A DNA stretch of 38,294 bases from Bacteroidota bacterium (GCA_027621555.1 JAQCBJ010000014.1:1-38294); one strand, 5' to 3'. Positions 14,855 to 23,170 are shown, counted from the stretch's first letter. Notes: generated from the sequence alone by a model not told the origin. A program made the numbers and translations.

Positions 14855-16936
14855 TCACTCGCAGGCAAGGCCAAACACGCTCAACCAAGAGAGCAGGTCT
14901 TCCGCACCCACTCCATCCACGTTGTTCATGCTCGCGGTGCACCCAAACTGGCAGCCAAAAGAAGCGAGCAAGTGCAGCATGTCGTTGATGGTTCGTCCTC
15001 CGTCCATGTCGAAATCCCCCATGCAGGGATTGAGTTCCTCGTCGGCAATGATGCCGTCGCAATTGTTGTCCATCCCGTCGGGAAGGATCTCTCCTCCTGG
15101 GTACATCGTTGCTTCGTAATCGTTGCAGTCTCCGTACACCAAAACCCTTTGGTTCAGTGGGGTACAGCTGTTGATCGGTGCAACCACCGTGCTCCCAAAC
15201 CCATCCCCGTCGGCATCCAAATACCAAGCCAATTGTTGGGTTCCCTCATCCACTTCGTTGTCGCAATCGTTGTTCCATCCATCACACAATTCAGGCGCGG
15301 TTGGGTAGGTGTTGGCATTCCAATCTTGACAGTCCAAAGGCAGCGTTGACGTCCCAGGAACATCCCCACATCCCCACACGGGCATGTTCGGATTTCCAAA
15401 CCCATCTCCGTCCTCGTCCGCGTAATGCGCTGGCCAAAGCGCGTCTGACGTTAAGACATTCAACGACCAAGTCGATCTCTGAGATGTCAACCGGAGTTGG
15501 GGTTGAACTCCAGGCAACCCCCATGCCGCGAAGTAGAGCAAGGTGCTCCCCGGCTCCTCAAGTGTCCAAGAGCCCACTTCTCCTTCCACCAAAAACACAC
15601 CCTCGATTTCTGCCGTAACGGGATAGGCCCAGCCTTCTTCCAAAACCAATGACATGCTCCACAAATTGGGATCGGGGATGGTTTGAGCTTGGCATCCCGT
15701 GATGGACACGTTGTCCAATCGGGCGAATCTGGGACGAACAACCCACAATCCTTGATCGATGGAAGTGAAGGCAATGAGCCCCTCCTCTTCCATCACTACA
15801 TGGGACCATGCGCCTTGGAAACCAGCACCGTTAATGGATTCCAACGGGTCAAAATGTCCGCGCTCCGTAAGCACCGGGAATTGTGGCCATGCATCGCTGA
15901 GCATCCTCAACCCAGCCTTGTAATTGCTTTGGAACAACCATTCGCCGTGCGTGTATTGATTGTGGTCCGACGCCATCGTCTCCGCTTCGTAGACTTCCAC
16001 CACGCTCGGCGCATCCAAATCACTGAGGTCGAAGACAACGGTTCGTGTTGGCAAGCCCTCCGAAGTTTCGTCCAATTCGTCTCCGAGGAAAGCGTGATCT
16101 TGACTGTCGGACACCCAGACCTGGTGAGCAAAATGAGCATTGGGGTATGTGGCCGAGGACACCAAGCTGATGTCTGTAGGGTCGCTGATGTCGAGGATCC
16201 ACAATTTGCCGCTTCCCGCTGCAAAAAGCAGAGATTTGCCCTGGTGCTCGGCATCGAGTCCTTCGTAAATCAACGCGTGACCGTCATGGAACGCCCCCCA
16301 CTCCGAAGATGCGCCCAACAACTGCGGAGCCCCAGGAACGCTCACATCAAAGACAACCGCACCTCCTCCTCCAAATGTCGACCCGACCTGAATGATGAGG
16401 TTAGCTTGCTCAAAGGCGATGAGGTTGTGCGCTGTTGACGGTGCACTGACGACCGTATCCGCTTGCCAAACCACCGGACCGTCCAGAGGGTGCCAGTTTC
16501 GAAATGCAGCGAGGTCGATCACCTGCATGCCGTGAACCGGTGCCTCGCTCACGATGTAGGCATGATCCTTGACCACCTTGATGTCACGCCACAAACTGCT
16601 CACGGATTGGGTCGGCAATTTGCCCATGTACACGGGACGTCCACCAGGGAGCATGCGGTAAAACGCGGTACCGTTGTCGCATCCCGCCAAAACGTAAGTT
16701 TCGCCTTCTTCCGCGTCATGCCAATAGGCAATGTCGTTGGCCTTATTCGCCAACATTTCAGTGAGCGGAATGAAAGCCACCGCATCCATGAGCTCTGCAT
16801 TCACTCCTTGATTAAGGTTGACATCGCCTTGAGCCATCGCGCAAGACACAACACACCAGAGAGACAGCATCCAGAGCACTCGGGATTCAACCTGGAGAAG
16901 AGTGGCTTTTCCCTGAGGAAAATGGAAATCGAACAT
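14855..16936 (-). CDS. Secreted choice-of-anchor-B family protein with MopE-like repeats and a Cys-Glu C-terminal module
   Basis: This 693-residue protein has an N-terminal signal (hydrophobic LWMLSLWCVVSCAMA then Q). A beta-propeller-like choice-of-anchor-B region follows (about 30-430, with GMQVIDLAAFRNW, LWILDISDPTDISLV, VFDLSDLDAPSVVEVYE and SDHNQYTHGEWLFQSNYKAG). A linker and two Cys/Asp-rich MopE-type metal-binding-like repeats come next (YADEDGDGFGNPN to DCDNEVDEG; YLDADGDGFGS to NNCDGIIADEE). The last 55 residues carry MGDFDMDGGRTINDMLHLLA and end in ACE. It lacks the usual type-A or type-B T9SS tail, so this final module may be the sorting tag. The start is ATG 16936; ATG 16870 is an alternative. 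It converges on the ABC exporter with a 2-bp gap. Confidence 0.82.
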   Translation of the reverse strand: MFDFHFPQGKATLLQVESRVLWMLSLWCVVSCAMAQGDVNLNQGVNAELMDAVAFIPLTEMLANKANDIAYWHDAEEGETYVLAGCDNGTAFYRMLPGGRPVYMGKLPTQSVSSLWRDIKVVKDHAYIVSEAPVHGMQVIDLAAFRNWHPLDGPVVWQADTVVSAPSTAHNLIAFEQANLIIQVGSTFGGGGAVVFDVSVPGAPQLLGASSEWGAFHDGHALIYEGLDAEHQGKSLLFAAGSGKLWILDISDPTDISLVSSATYPNAHFAHQVWVSDSQDHAFLGDELDETSEGLPTRTVVFDLSDLDAPSVVEVYEAETMASDHNQYTHGEWLFQSNYKAGLRMLSDAWPQFPVLTERGHFDPLESINGAGFQGAWSHVVMEEEGLIAFTSIDQGLWVVRPRFARLDNVSITGCQAQTIPDPNLWSMSLVLEEGWAYPVTAEIEGVFLVEGEVGSWTLEEPGSTLLYFAAWGLPGVQPQLRLTSQRSTWSLNVLTSDALWPAHYADEDGDGFGNPNMPVWGCGDVPGTSTLPLDCQDWNANTYPTAPELCDGWNNDCDNEVDEGTQQLAWYLDADGDGFGSTVVAPINSCTPLNQRVLVYGDCNDYEATMYPGGEILPDGMDNNCDGIIADEELNPCMGDFDMDGGRTINDMLHLLASFGCQFGCTASMNNVDGVGAEDLLSWLSVFGLACE

Positions 16937-16994
16937 GGGAGTGGTCAAGTGGTTACTTTGTCCGTGGACGCGAGTTCATCTACATAAGATACGA

Positions 16995-17900
16995 ATGAAA
17001 GTTCAAACTTGGCTCATCACCGGCGCTGCTGGACTCGTCGGAACCGCATTGCAGCAGGCCCTTCTGCAAACCGGTCATCGCGTGAGGACACTCAGCCGTT
17101 CCCCAAAGCGCACCTCCTCCGGCGATTCGTACGCGTGGGACCCAACCGCCGGCACCCTCGACCGCCGCGCCCTGGACAACGTGGATGTGGTCGTACACCT
17201 CGCTGGCGCAAGCGTAGGCCAACGTTGGACACCCAAGCACAAACGCGCCATTCTTGAAAGTCGCGTCCAAGGCACCATCCTTTTGCGCGACGCATTGCAG
17301 CAATGCGGATTCGCTGGAACGTGGATTCAAGCATCCGCCGTAGGATACTACGGCAACACCTCCACCCCGTGCGACGAAAAAAGCTCCAAAGGCGAAGGCT
17401 TCCTAGCCGACGTGGTGGAAGCTTGGGAACAAGCTTCCTTTCCGTCCCAACCTCAAGCTTGGCGCCTGCTCCACTTGAGACTTGGGCTTGTTCTGTCAGG
17501 GAAAGGAGGAACGCTGGATCGACTTTGGGCCATATACCGGCTCGGATTAGGTTCTCCTCTTGGGTCTGGCGACCAGGCCATGAGCTGGATTCACCTGGAG
17601 GACGTCGTCCGCATGATGTTGTGGTTGGCCCAAAAGCCGGCAGCCGAAGGCTGTTTCAATGCCACCGCGCCTTCCGCGGCTTCCAACCGGGAGTTTTCCC
17701 AAGCCCTTGCACGGGCCCTAGACCGGCCCCACTGGGCTCCGGCCGTTCCAGCCTGGGCTCTTCGTGCTGCGATGGGCGAAATGGCCTCTCTTCTTCTCGA
17801 AGGCCAAAACACGGTTCCACAACGCTTGCTTGACCTTGGCTTCTCCTGGCGCCACCCCGACCTTCTCGAGGCCTTGCAATCCTGCGCATCTTCTCGCTAA
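16995..17900 (+). CDS. TIGR01777-family NAD-dependent epimerase/dehydratase (YfcH-like)
   Basis: The 301-residue protein is a Rossmann-fold extended SDR of the TIGR01777 family, which is widespread but has no settled substrate. It opens with the dinucleotide-binding motif WLITGAAGLVGTALQQ. It then shows VDVVVHLAGASVGQRW, the catalytic-type segment ASAVGYYG, LRLGLVLSGKGG, the conserved SWIHLEDVVRM, FNATAP and the C-terminal DUF1731-like part LLDLGFSWRHPDL. The ATG at 16995 was chosen because it directly precedes the Rossmann strand; a frame extension to 16935 overlaps the divergent gene. TTACTTTG (16953-16960, 7 of 8 to the -7 consensus) could be its promoter, giving a normal leader. Confidence 0.9.
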   Translation: MKVQTWLITGAAGLVGTALQQALLQTGHRVRTLSRSPKRTSSGDSYAWDPTAGTLDRRALDNVDVVVHLAGASVGQRWTPKHKRAILESRVQGTILLRDALQQCGFAGTWIQASAVGYYGNTSTPCDEKSSKGEGFLADVVEAWEQASFPSQPQAWRLLHLRLGLVLSGKGGTLDRLWAIYRLGLGSPLGSGDQAMSWIHLEDVVRMMLWLAQKPAAEGCFNATAPSAASNREFSQALARALDRPHWAPAVPAWALRAAMGEMASLLLEGQNTVPQRLLDLGFSWRHPDLLEALQSCASSR

Positions 17901-17933
17901 GCGCAGGGCGCTATCCCAGCCTAGAGCACAAAA

Positions 17934-17959
17934 AAAGGCCCCGAAACCGGGGCCTTTTC
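17934..17959. terminator. Bidirectional rho-independent terminator
   Basis: A GC stem GGCCCC (17938-17943) pairs with GGGGCC (17950-17955), flanked by an A-run on the left and TTTT on the right. It lies in the 78-bp gap between convergent genes ending at 17900 and 17979 and can end transcription from both sides. Confidence 0.85.
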
Positions 17960-17978
17960 TTTCACATCTCAATCTTTT

Positions 17979-19007
17979 TTAGCGCACGATGAGCTTCTCG
18001 GTGCGAACGTTCGCCCCGTGCTTCACCATCACCAAGTAGGTTCCAGCAGTCAAGTCAGACACAGACACCACGCGTTGGCCCGGAGTGACCTGATGCACTT
18101 CACGTCCAGTCAAATCAAAGACGCTCACTGTCGCCTCTGCGGGGATACCGCTCAACGTCACGACGTCTGTCGCTGGGTTTGGCATCATGGTCCAAGTCAA
18201 CTCAGCTTCCACAACGTCATCTGGTGTGGGCGGCAACAACACCGCATCAATCACGTGCACCACGCCGTTGTCGGCGATGAGGTCCTCCAAAATCACCTGC
18301 GCATCGTTGATGAACACGCCGTCGGCGTTGATCGTCACGGTGACGTCAGCGCCGTTGAGCGTCGTCACCATCATGCCGTCGGACAAATCCGTGCTCAGCG
18401 CCGTGCCGCCCACCACGTGGTAGGTCAAGATGGCCGTCAGCAAATCGATGTCCGCCAACACCGCTTCAACCGTGCCTTCGGGAAGGGCCGCAAAGGCAGC
18501 ATCCGTTGGAGCAAACACCGTGAACGGACCTTCGCCGCTCAACGTCTCCACCAAACCGGCTGCCACGACAGCAGCCTCGAGGGTCGTGTGATCTTCGCTG
18601 TTCACAATGATGTCCACCACCGTGTTGGTCGGGGGCGCATTCACCGTGATGGTAGCCACCATCCCCTGGGCAGCGTGTTCACCGATGCTGCAATCGTAGT
18701 TGTACGTCCCTGGGGTGTCGAAGGTGACCACGCCCAAGCACACGCCATCCATGTTGCCCTGCTGGGCTCCCAGAGAGAAGTCCACTGGGTTGCCAAAAGG
18801 TTCGCCGGTGATGGAGTTGGTGACGCCATTCACGTCGTGGAGGCCCGCGACGTTCACAAACGCGACGCTCTGGCCGACTTCAATTGCCAGTTCAGATGGC
18901 GCGTACTGGAAGCTGCTGACTTCCACCGTGTGGTCCGCTTCGCATTGCGCGAAGGAGACCGAGAATCCTGCGAGCATTGCCACGCAGAGAGAGAACAAGT
19001 TTTTCAT
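17979..19007 (-). CDS. Plastocyanin-like plus fasciclin (FAS1) domain protein with T9SS type-A sorting tail
   Basis: The 342-residue protein has a signal peptide (residues 1-20, ending VSFA). A cupredoxin domain (about 22-122) shows type-1 copper ligand candidates His57, Cys106, His111 and Met116 (YDCSIGEHAAQGM). A FAS1 domain (about 124-255) shows FTVFAPTDAAFAALPEGTV and LTYHVVGG, then VHVIDAVLLPP. The last ~70 residues (MPNPATDVVTLSGIP, VFDLTGREVHQV, LTAGTYLVMVKHG, TEKLIVR) are a classical Por-type sorting domain, so the protein should be exported by the type IX system and attached to the cell surface. Role: probably copper binding or electron transfer with adhesion; unproven. Longer upstream reading lacks a signal; ATG 19007 is preferred. 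Confidence 0.9.
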   Translation of the reverse strand: MKNLFSLCVAMLAGFSVSFAQCEADHTVEVSSFQYAPSELAIEVGQSVAFVNVAGLHDVNGVTNSITGEPFGNPVDFSLGAQQGNMDGVCLGVVTFDTPGTYNYDCSIGEHAAQGMVATITVNAPPTNTVVDIIVNSEDHTTLEAAVVAAGLVETLSGEGPFTVFAPTDAAFAALPEGTVEAVLADIDLLTAILTYHVVGGTALSTDLSDGMMVTTLNGADVTVTINADGVFINDAQVILEDLIADNGVVHVIDAVLLPPTPDDVVEAELTWTMMPNPATDVVTLSGIPAEATVSVFDLTGREVHQVTPGQRVVSVSDLTAGTYLVMVKHGANVRTEKLIVR

Positions 19008-19104
19008 GAAAACGAATTGGTTTGATTTACCTCCTTGGAACACCTGCGAAAAAAAAATGTTCGGCGCACTTGAACCTTTTCCAAAGCGCGATGTTCCTGT
19101 TGAT

Positions 19105-19123
19105 GTGAATGCGAGACATTCAC
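19105..19123. promoter_or_regulatory. Perfect inverted repeat, candidate operator
   Basis: GTGAATG-CGAGA-CATTCAC is a perfect 7-bp inverted repeat with a 5-bp spacer in the 199-bp divergent gap between the copper/fasciclin gene (-) and the photolyase gene (+). It lies 98 bp from the former start and 83 bp from the latter. Its symmetry and location suit a dimeric regulator, possibly light- or stress-responsive; no such regulator is encoded in the window. Confidence 0.4.
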
Positions 19124-19164
19124 GAGATCGTAAGGTGTTTTGATCCAACTATTGGAACAAAGGG

Positions 19165-19183
19165 CGGCCCACCAAGTGGGCCG
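19165..19183 (+). other. Stable hairpin upstream of the photolyase gene
   Basis: CGGCCCAC (19165-19172) and GTGGGCCG (19176-19183) form a perfect 8-bp stem with a 3-base loop, followed by TTTCCTT. It resembles a weak terminator or attenuator lying 23 bp upstream of the photolyase ATG, with no gene upstream on the plus strand for it to terminate. The reverse strand has no clear U-run. Confidence 0.45.
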
Positions 19184-19206
19184 TTTCCTTGTCCGCAACG
19201 TTCGCC

Positions 19207-20523
19207 ATGAACCTTCCCTCTTTCACCGAACCCTTCGTTGTCCACTGGTTCCGTAGAGACCTGCGCTGGCACGACAATCGGTCCCTTCACGCCGCGCTCA
19301 CCTCGGGCCTGCCTGTGGTCCCGTTGTTTGTGTTCGACGCCAACATTTTGAAATCGTTGGACGACCGGGACGACGCGCGTGTCACTTTTTTGCACCAAAC
19401 CGTCTCGCTCATGGCACGGGAAGCTCAGAGTCGAGGTTCGGGATTGCTCGTGGCCCACGGGACACCAAGCGAGGTCATGAAACGCCTTCTCGAGACAGGG
19501 CAATTTCGAGCCGTGTACGCCAACGAGGACTACGAGCCCTACGCCGACGAACGTGATGGCGAAGTGTCGCTCCTTTTGGGAGGCAATGACGTCGCCTTTC
19601 ACACGTTCACAGACCACGTCGTCCAGGCCCCAGGAGAAGTGGTCAAACCCGACGGCAACCCCTACACGGTGTTCACCCCATTCAGCAAGCGGTGGCACGC
19701 CAACTTGAAGGAAGAACACCTCCGCGCCGCACCCTCAGAGGAACACCTCGACCAACTTCTTCAATGGAGCGCTCCCAATTTGCCCACTTTCAAGGACCTC
19801 GGCTTCGAACCCTCGGACATCGCCTTCCCAGACGCGCAGGTGGACTTGCAGGTTGTCCGCAACTACGCCGAAACACGAGACATTCCTTCTGTTCGGGGGA
19901 CGTCGAGGATCAGCGTGCACTTGAGGTTTGGGACCCTAAGCATCCGCGAGGCGGCCAAACTTGGTTTCAAGCACAGCGACAAGTGGCTGACGGAATTGAT
20001 TTGGCGCGACTTCTACCAGGCCATCATGCGCGCCTTTCCTCACAGCATGATCCAAGCGTTTAAACCGCAATACGACCGTGTGCCATGGCGACACGACGAT
20101 GCACACTTTGAAGCTTGGAAGAACGGCAAGACGGGCTACCCGCTTGTCGATGCAGGCATGCGAGAATTGCGTGCCACGGGGTTCATGCACAACCGCGTCC
20201 GCATGGTGGTGGCCTCATTCTTATGCAAGCACTTGTTGCTCGATTGGAGGCTCGGTGAGCGGCATTTTGCCAAACACCTGCTGGATTTTGAACTTGCCAG
20301 CAACGTCGGGGGGTGGCAATGGGCTGCGGGCTCGGGGTGCGATGCCGCACCGTACTTCCGCGTGTTCAACCCCACGTCCCAGCTCGAGAAATTCGACCCC
20401 GATTGCGCGTACGTGAAAACATGGGTCCCCGAGTGGGGAACTTCGCACTACCCCGCCCCGATTGTGGAGCACAAAATGGCTCGACAACGAGCCATTGACA
20501 CGTACAAAGCGGCCTTGACCTGA
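19207..20523 (+). CDS. phr: Deoxyribodipyrimidine photolyase (cryptochrome/photolyase family)
   Basis: The 438-residue protein is a FAD-dependent photolyase that uses blue light to reverse UV-induced pyrimidine dimers. The N-terminal antenna domain begins VVHWFRRDLRWHDNRSLHAA. The catalytic C-terminal domain has WLTELIWRDFYQAIM, YPLVDAGMRELRATGFMHNR and the FAD/DNA-binding signature ASNVGGWQWAAGSGCDAAPY followed by FRVFNP. Length is normal for class I CPD photolyases, although a (6-4) or cryptochrome role cannot be excluded from sequence alone. ATG 19207 is preferred over an in-frame TTG six codons upstream because conservation starts just after it. It is divergent from the copper/fasciclin gene and 20 bp upstream of the CoA-transferase gene. 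Confidence 0.93.
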   Translation: MNLPSFTEPFVVHWFRRDLRWHDNRSLHAALTSGLPVVPLFVFDANILKSLDDRDDARVTFLHQTVSLMAREAQSRGSGLLVAHGTPSEVMKRLLETGQFRAVYANEDYEPYADERDGEVSLLLGGNDVAFHTFTDHVVQAPGEVVKPDGNPYTVFTPFSKRWHANLKEEHLRAAPSEEHLDQLLQWSAPNLPTFKDLGFEPSDIAFPDAQVDLQVVRNYAETRDIPSVRGTSRISVHLRFGTLSIREAAKLGFKHSDKWLTELIWRDFYQAIMRAFPHSMIQAFKPQYDRVPWRHDDAHFEAWKNGKTGYPLVDAGMRELRATGFMHNRVRMVVASFLCKHLLLDWRLGERHFAKHLLDFELASNVGGWQWAAGSGCDAAPYFRVFNPTSQLEKFDPDCAYVKTWVPEWGTSHYPAPIVEHKMARQRAIDTYKAALT

Positions 20524-20530
20524 GCGCACG

Positions 20531-20538
20531 TACCTTTC
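20531..20538 (+). promoter_or_regulatory. -7-like box for the CoA-transferase gene
   Basis: TACCTTTC matches TAnnTTTG at 7 of 8 positions and ends 5 bp before the ATG at 20544. Transcription from it would produce an essentially leaderless message. It sits in the 20-bp gap after the photolyase stop. Confidence 0.4.
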
Positions 20539-20543
20539 CCTGC

Positions 20544-21626
20544 ATGAAGGGTTTGTTGAGTGGCCTTAAGGTGGTTGACCTCTCCAGCGTGCTTGCCGGG
20601 CCGCTGACGGGATCTTTTTTGGCCGAATGTGGCGCCCGTGTTCTGAAGGTGGAATCCCCTGCAGGCGACGTAACCAACACGTGGCGAGCGTCCGGCGAGC
20701 CCTTGGACCGCACGTCCGCCTACTACGCCAGCGCCAACACGGGTAAAGAGGTGCACGTCGCCGACTTGAAAACGGCAGAAGGGCGCTCCTGGCTCGATCA
20801 CGAACTCACCGATGCGGACGTGCTCTTGCAAAACATGAAGTGGTCCGATTTGGAACGCATGGGACTGATGCCCGATCGCCTTCAGACGCGGTTTCCGCAC
20901 CTCGTCAACGTTCGATTGATTGGGAGTGAGTTCGACAACGACCGGTTGGCCTACGACGTTGTGATCCAAGCGGAGACGGGATTCATGTCCATGAACGGCC
21001 ATCCCGACCGCCCTCCTTCTCGCATGCCCGTGGCGCTGATGGACATCCTTGCTTCGCATCACATGCGGGCCGCCGTTTTAGGCGGGTTGTACCACCGCCA
21101 AAAGCATGGAGAAGGGTGGTATGCCGAAGTGAGTTTGTTGGGCGCAGGGTTGACCTCATTGGCCAACCAGGGCACCAACGCGTTGATCAACGGCTTGACG
21201 CCGCAACGTCAGGGATCGGCCCACCCCAACATTGCTCCATACGGAGATCTCCTGACGTGCTCGGACGGCGAGGTTGTGTTGGCGGTGGGGAGCAATGGCC
21301 AATTCTCGGGGCTTTGTCGTGTTTTGGGATGCGAGTCCTTGGTGACGGACCCTCGGTTTGAGACCAACCCAGCACGAGTCGAACACCGAAAAATTCTTGC
21401 AGAGAAGTTGAATGAAGCGGCCAAGGCTTGGGGCCGCGATGACCTTCGAAGCGCCTTGCACCATGCCCGCGTGCCCGCGGGTGCCGTGTTCAACGTGCTA
21501 GAAGCCCTCCATCAACCGGGCATCCGGGACGCGTATGTGGTTTCCGAGGGGGATTTGCCTCGCCTCAAAACAAGCGCCATTCAAGTTCAAGCCAGCGGAA
21601 CGTCCTTGGGCAACCGCCCCCGTTAA
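20544..21626 (+). CDS. Family III CoA-transferase (CaiB/BaiF type)
   Basis: The 360-residue protein has the family N-terminus LLSGLKVVDLSSVLAGP and AECGARVLKVESPAGD, the region YYASANTGKEVHVADLK, and the segment MPVALMDILASHHMRAAVLG whose Asp167 matches the catalytic aspartate of this family. YHRQKHGEGWYAEVSLLGAG is also typical. Substrates vary widely (carnitine, formyl, succinyl, racemisation of acyl-CoAs) and cannot be inferred here; no acyl-CoA genes adjoin it. It is slightly shorter than the ~400-residue norm. Its stop codon overlaps that of the opposite-strand lytic transglycosylase gene by three bases. Confidence 0.9.
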   Translation: MKGLLSGLKVVDLSSVLAGPLTGSFLAECGARVLKVESPAGDVTNTWRASGEPLDRTSAYYASANTGKEVHVADLKTAEGRSWLDHELTDADVLLQNMKWSDLERMGLMPDRLQTRFPHLVNVRLIGSEFDNDRLAYDVVIQAETGFMSMNGHPDRPPSRMPVALMDILASHHMRAAVLGGLYHRQKHGEGWYAEVSLLGAGLTSLANQGTNALINGLTPQRQGSAHPNIAPYGDLLTCSDGEVVLAVGSNGQFSGLCRVLGCESLVTDPRFETNPARVEHRKILAEKLNEAAKAWGRDDLRSALHHARVPAGAVFNVLEALHQPGIRDAYVVSEGDLPRLKTSAIQVQASGTSLGNRPR

Positions 21627-21631
21627 GCGGG
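21617..21631. other. Small hairpin spanning overlapping convergent stop codons
   Basis: CCCCG (21617-21621) and CGGGG (21627-21631) flank TTAAG. The five-base loop contains TTAA, which supplies stop codons for both converging genes (plus-strand TAA 21624-21626, minus-strand TAA 21625-21623). Without a U-run it is at best a weak terminator. Confidence 0.4.
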
Positions 21632-22540
21632 GATGCGCACTTGGTATGATTTGCCCGTCGCCACATCGAGCCGATCGTCCCGAAGCCACGGATTGAAGGC
21701 TTTGAGTTCCCGCAGCGTCGTGCCATGCTCCAAGGCAAAGGCCGCCAAATCTGAAACACTTGCGCTGACATCCACCACCGTCCCTTCCAAAGGAGCGTAC
21801 ACGTCCGATTTGCTCAGATGAAACCCGTAGGCTTCGGGGCGCTCCATGACCTCACGCAACGCCAACAACCTGTACACGTACCGAGCGGTTTCAGAGTTCA
21901 GGTGCAAGTCCCAGTAGGTGTTGACGTGTTGGGCCTCGAGCGAGTTGGCCACACCGGCTTGCCCCATGTTGTAGGACGCCGCTGCAAGCACCCAACTGCC
22001 AAATCTTTCGTGGGCTTCTTTCAAATAACCGCATGCCGCACGCGTGGCCTTCTCCACGTCGTAACGCTCATCAACCGTACTTGATACTTCCAGCCCAAAC
22101 TCAGGGGCTGTCCGCTTCATGAACTGCCAAAACCCCGAGGCTCCAGCGGGACTCACCACCTGACTCAGGCCACTTTCAATGACCGCGAGGTACTTGAAAT
22201 CCTCGGGCACCCCCTCTTCTTCCAGAATGGGCTCAATGACTGGGAACCAACGAGCCGAGCGCTTCAAATACAGAATGGTCGAGCTGTGGCGGTAGGTGTT
22301 CACGACCAACTCGAGGTCCAACGCCTCCCGCACCCCAAAGCTTTCCAACGGCACGGGCTCTCCGAACAAAGAAAGCTCGTGCGGCATGGTGGGTGAAATG
22401 ACCGGTGCGTGCCGTTTGGTCGACTCGGCAAAATCCGGAACCTTGTTCGCGGAAGTGGGGATGCTTAACCACGCTCCTGCTCCGAGAAGCACAGCGGCGG
22501 CGGCAAGGGATTTGGGGGTCAGGGAAACGGTCCAATGCAT
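21623..22540 (-). CDS. Lytic murein transglycosylase (MltD-like, SLT domain)
   Basis: The 305-residue protein has an N-terminal hydrophobic segment (SLAAAAVLLGAGAWLSIP), either a signal peptide or a membrane anchor. A goose-lysozyme-type SLT domain follows (about 95-240). The catalytic glutamate is Glu122 in FKYLAVIESGLSQVVSPAGA, followed by GFWQFMKRTAPEFGL, AACGYLKEAHERFGSWVLAA and ASYNMGQAGV, all typical of MltD. The C-terminus (VVDVSASVSDLAAFALEHGT to SYQVRIPA) looks like one LysM-type peptidoglycan-binding repeat. It cleaves glycan strands in the periplasm. A TTG start exists five codons upstream, but ATG 22540 is preferred. Confidence 0.9.
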   Translation of the reverse strand: MHWTVSLTPKSLAAAAVLLGAGAWLSIPTSANKVPDFAESTKRHAPVISPTMPHELSLFGEPVPLESFGVREALDLELVVNTYRHSSTILYLKRSARWFPVIEPILEEEGVPEDFKYLAVIESGLSQVVSPAGASGFWQFMKRTAPEFGLEVSSTVDERYDVEKATRAACGYLKEAHERFGSWVLAAASYNMGQAGVANSLEAQHVNTYWDLHLNSETARYVYRLLALREVMERPEAYGFHLSKSDVYAPLEGTVVDVSASVSDLAAFALEHGTTLRELKAFNPWLRDDRLDVATGKSYQVRIPA

Positions 22541-22618
22541 GTCCCCAAATTGCAACGCATCACGCCAGGCCTTCGATCACCCTCGAAGTCCTTGCCAACA
22601 CGCAGCGCCTGAAAAGTA

Positions 22619-23170
22619 TCAAGGTGCGAACGGGGTCTGGAACGTCGCAAACGCCCGCGCCGCGGCGTCCTTTTCGCTGACGCTTGGGTCCTCAATGCCC
22701 CAGTCGATGCCCAGATCCGGATCGTCCCACCTCAACGCCCCTTCCGACTCGGGGTGGTACAGCTCCGTGCAGAGGTAATGGAAGAGCGTGTCGTCTTCGA
22801 GCGTCAGAAAGCCGTGCGCGAACCCGGGCGGCACCCAAAACTGCCACCGGTTCTCTCCCGAGAGGACCGCCGCGTGATGCCGGCCGTACGTCGGGCTCCC
22901 GGCACGCAAATCGACCGCAACGTCGAGGACTCGTCCGCGAGGAACGCGAACCAACTTGCCCTGCGCGTGTGGCGGCGCCTGAAAATGCAGCCCGCGCAAC
23001 ACGCCAGCCTTCGACCCGCTTTCGTTGGCCTGAACGAAGTGCACGGGATGGCCCACCGCTTCGTCAAAGGCCCGTTGGTTCCACGTTTCTGAAAAGTGCC
23101 CGCGTTCGTCTCCGAACACGCGGGGACGCACGAGCAACAAGCCTTCGATGGGGGTGGTTTGGACTTCCAT
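22619..23170 (-). CDS. rfbC: dTDP-4-dehydrorhamnose 3,5-epimerase
   Basis: RfbC (RmlC) epimerises dTDP-4-keto-6-deoxyglucose on the way to dTDP-L-rhamnose for O-antigen or capsule. The 183-residue cupin-type protein has RPRVFGDERGHFSETWN, VLRGLHFQAPPHAQGKLVRV with the catalytic His in RGLHFQ, GRVLDVAVDLRAGSPTYG and WVPPGFAHGFLTL. The ATG at 23170 shares one base with the TGA of the upstream export lipoprotein gene, indicating coupling; an in-frame GTG one codon earlier is less likely. RfbA, RfbB and RfbD are not in the window. Confidence 0.94.
   Translation of the reverse strand: MEVQTTPIEGLLLVRPRVFGDERGHFSETWNQRAFDEAVGHPVHFVQANESGSKAGVLRGLHFQAPPHAQGKLVRVPRGRVLDVAVDLRAGSPTYGRHHAAVLSGENRWQFWVPPGFAHGFLTLEDDTLFHYLCTELYHPESEGALRWDDPDLGIDWGIEDPSVSEKDAAARAFATFQTPFAP

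Noticed and set aside
19020-19050. AAGGAGGT-like Shine-Dalgarno sequence upstream of the copper-fasciclin gene
   Set aside because: On the minus strand it lies more than 20 bp before the ATG, too far to act, and no closer start codon is in frame.
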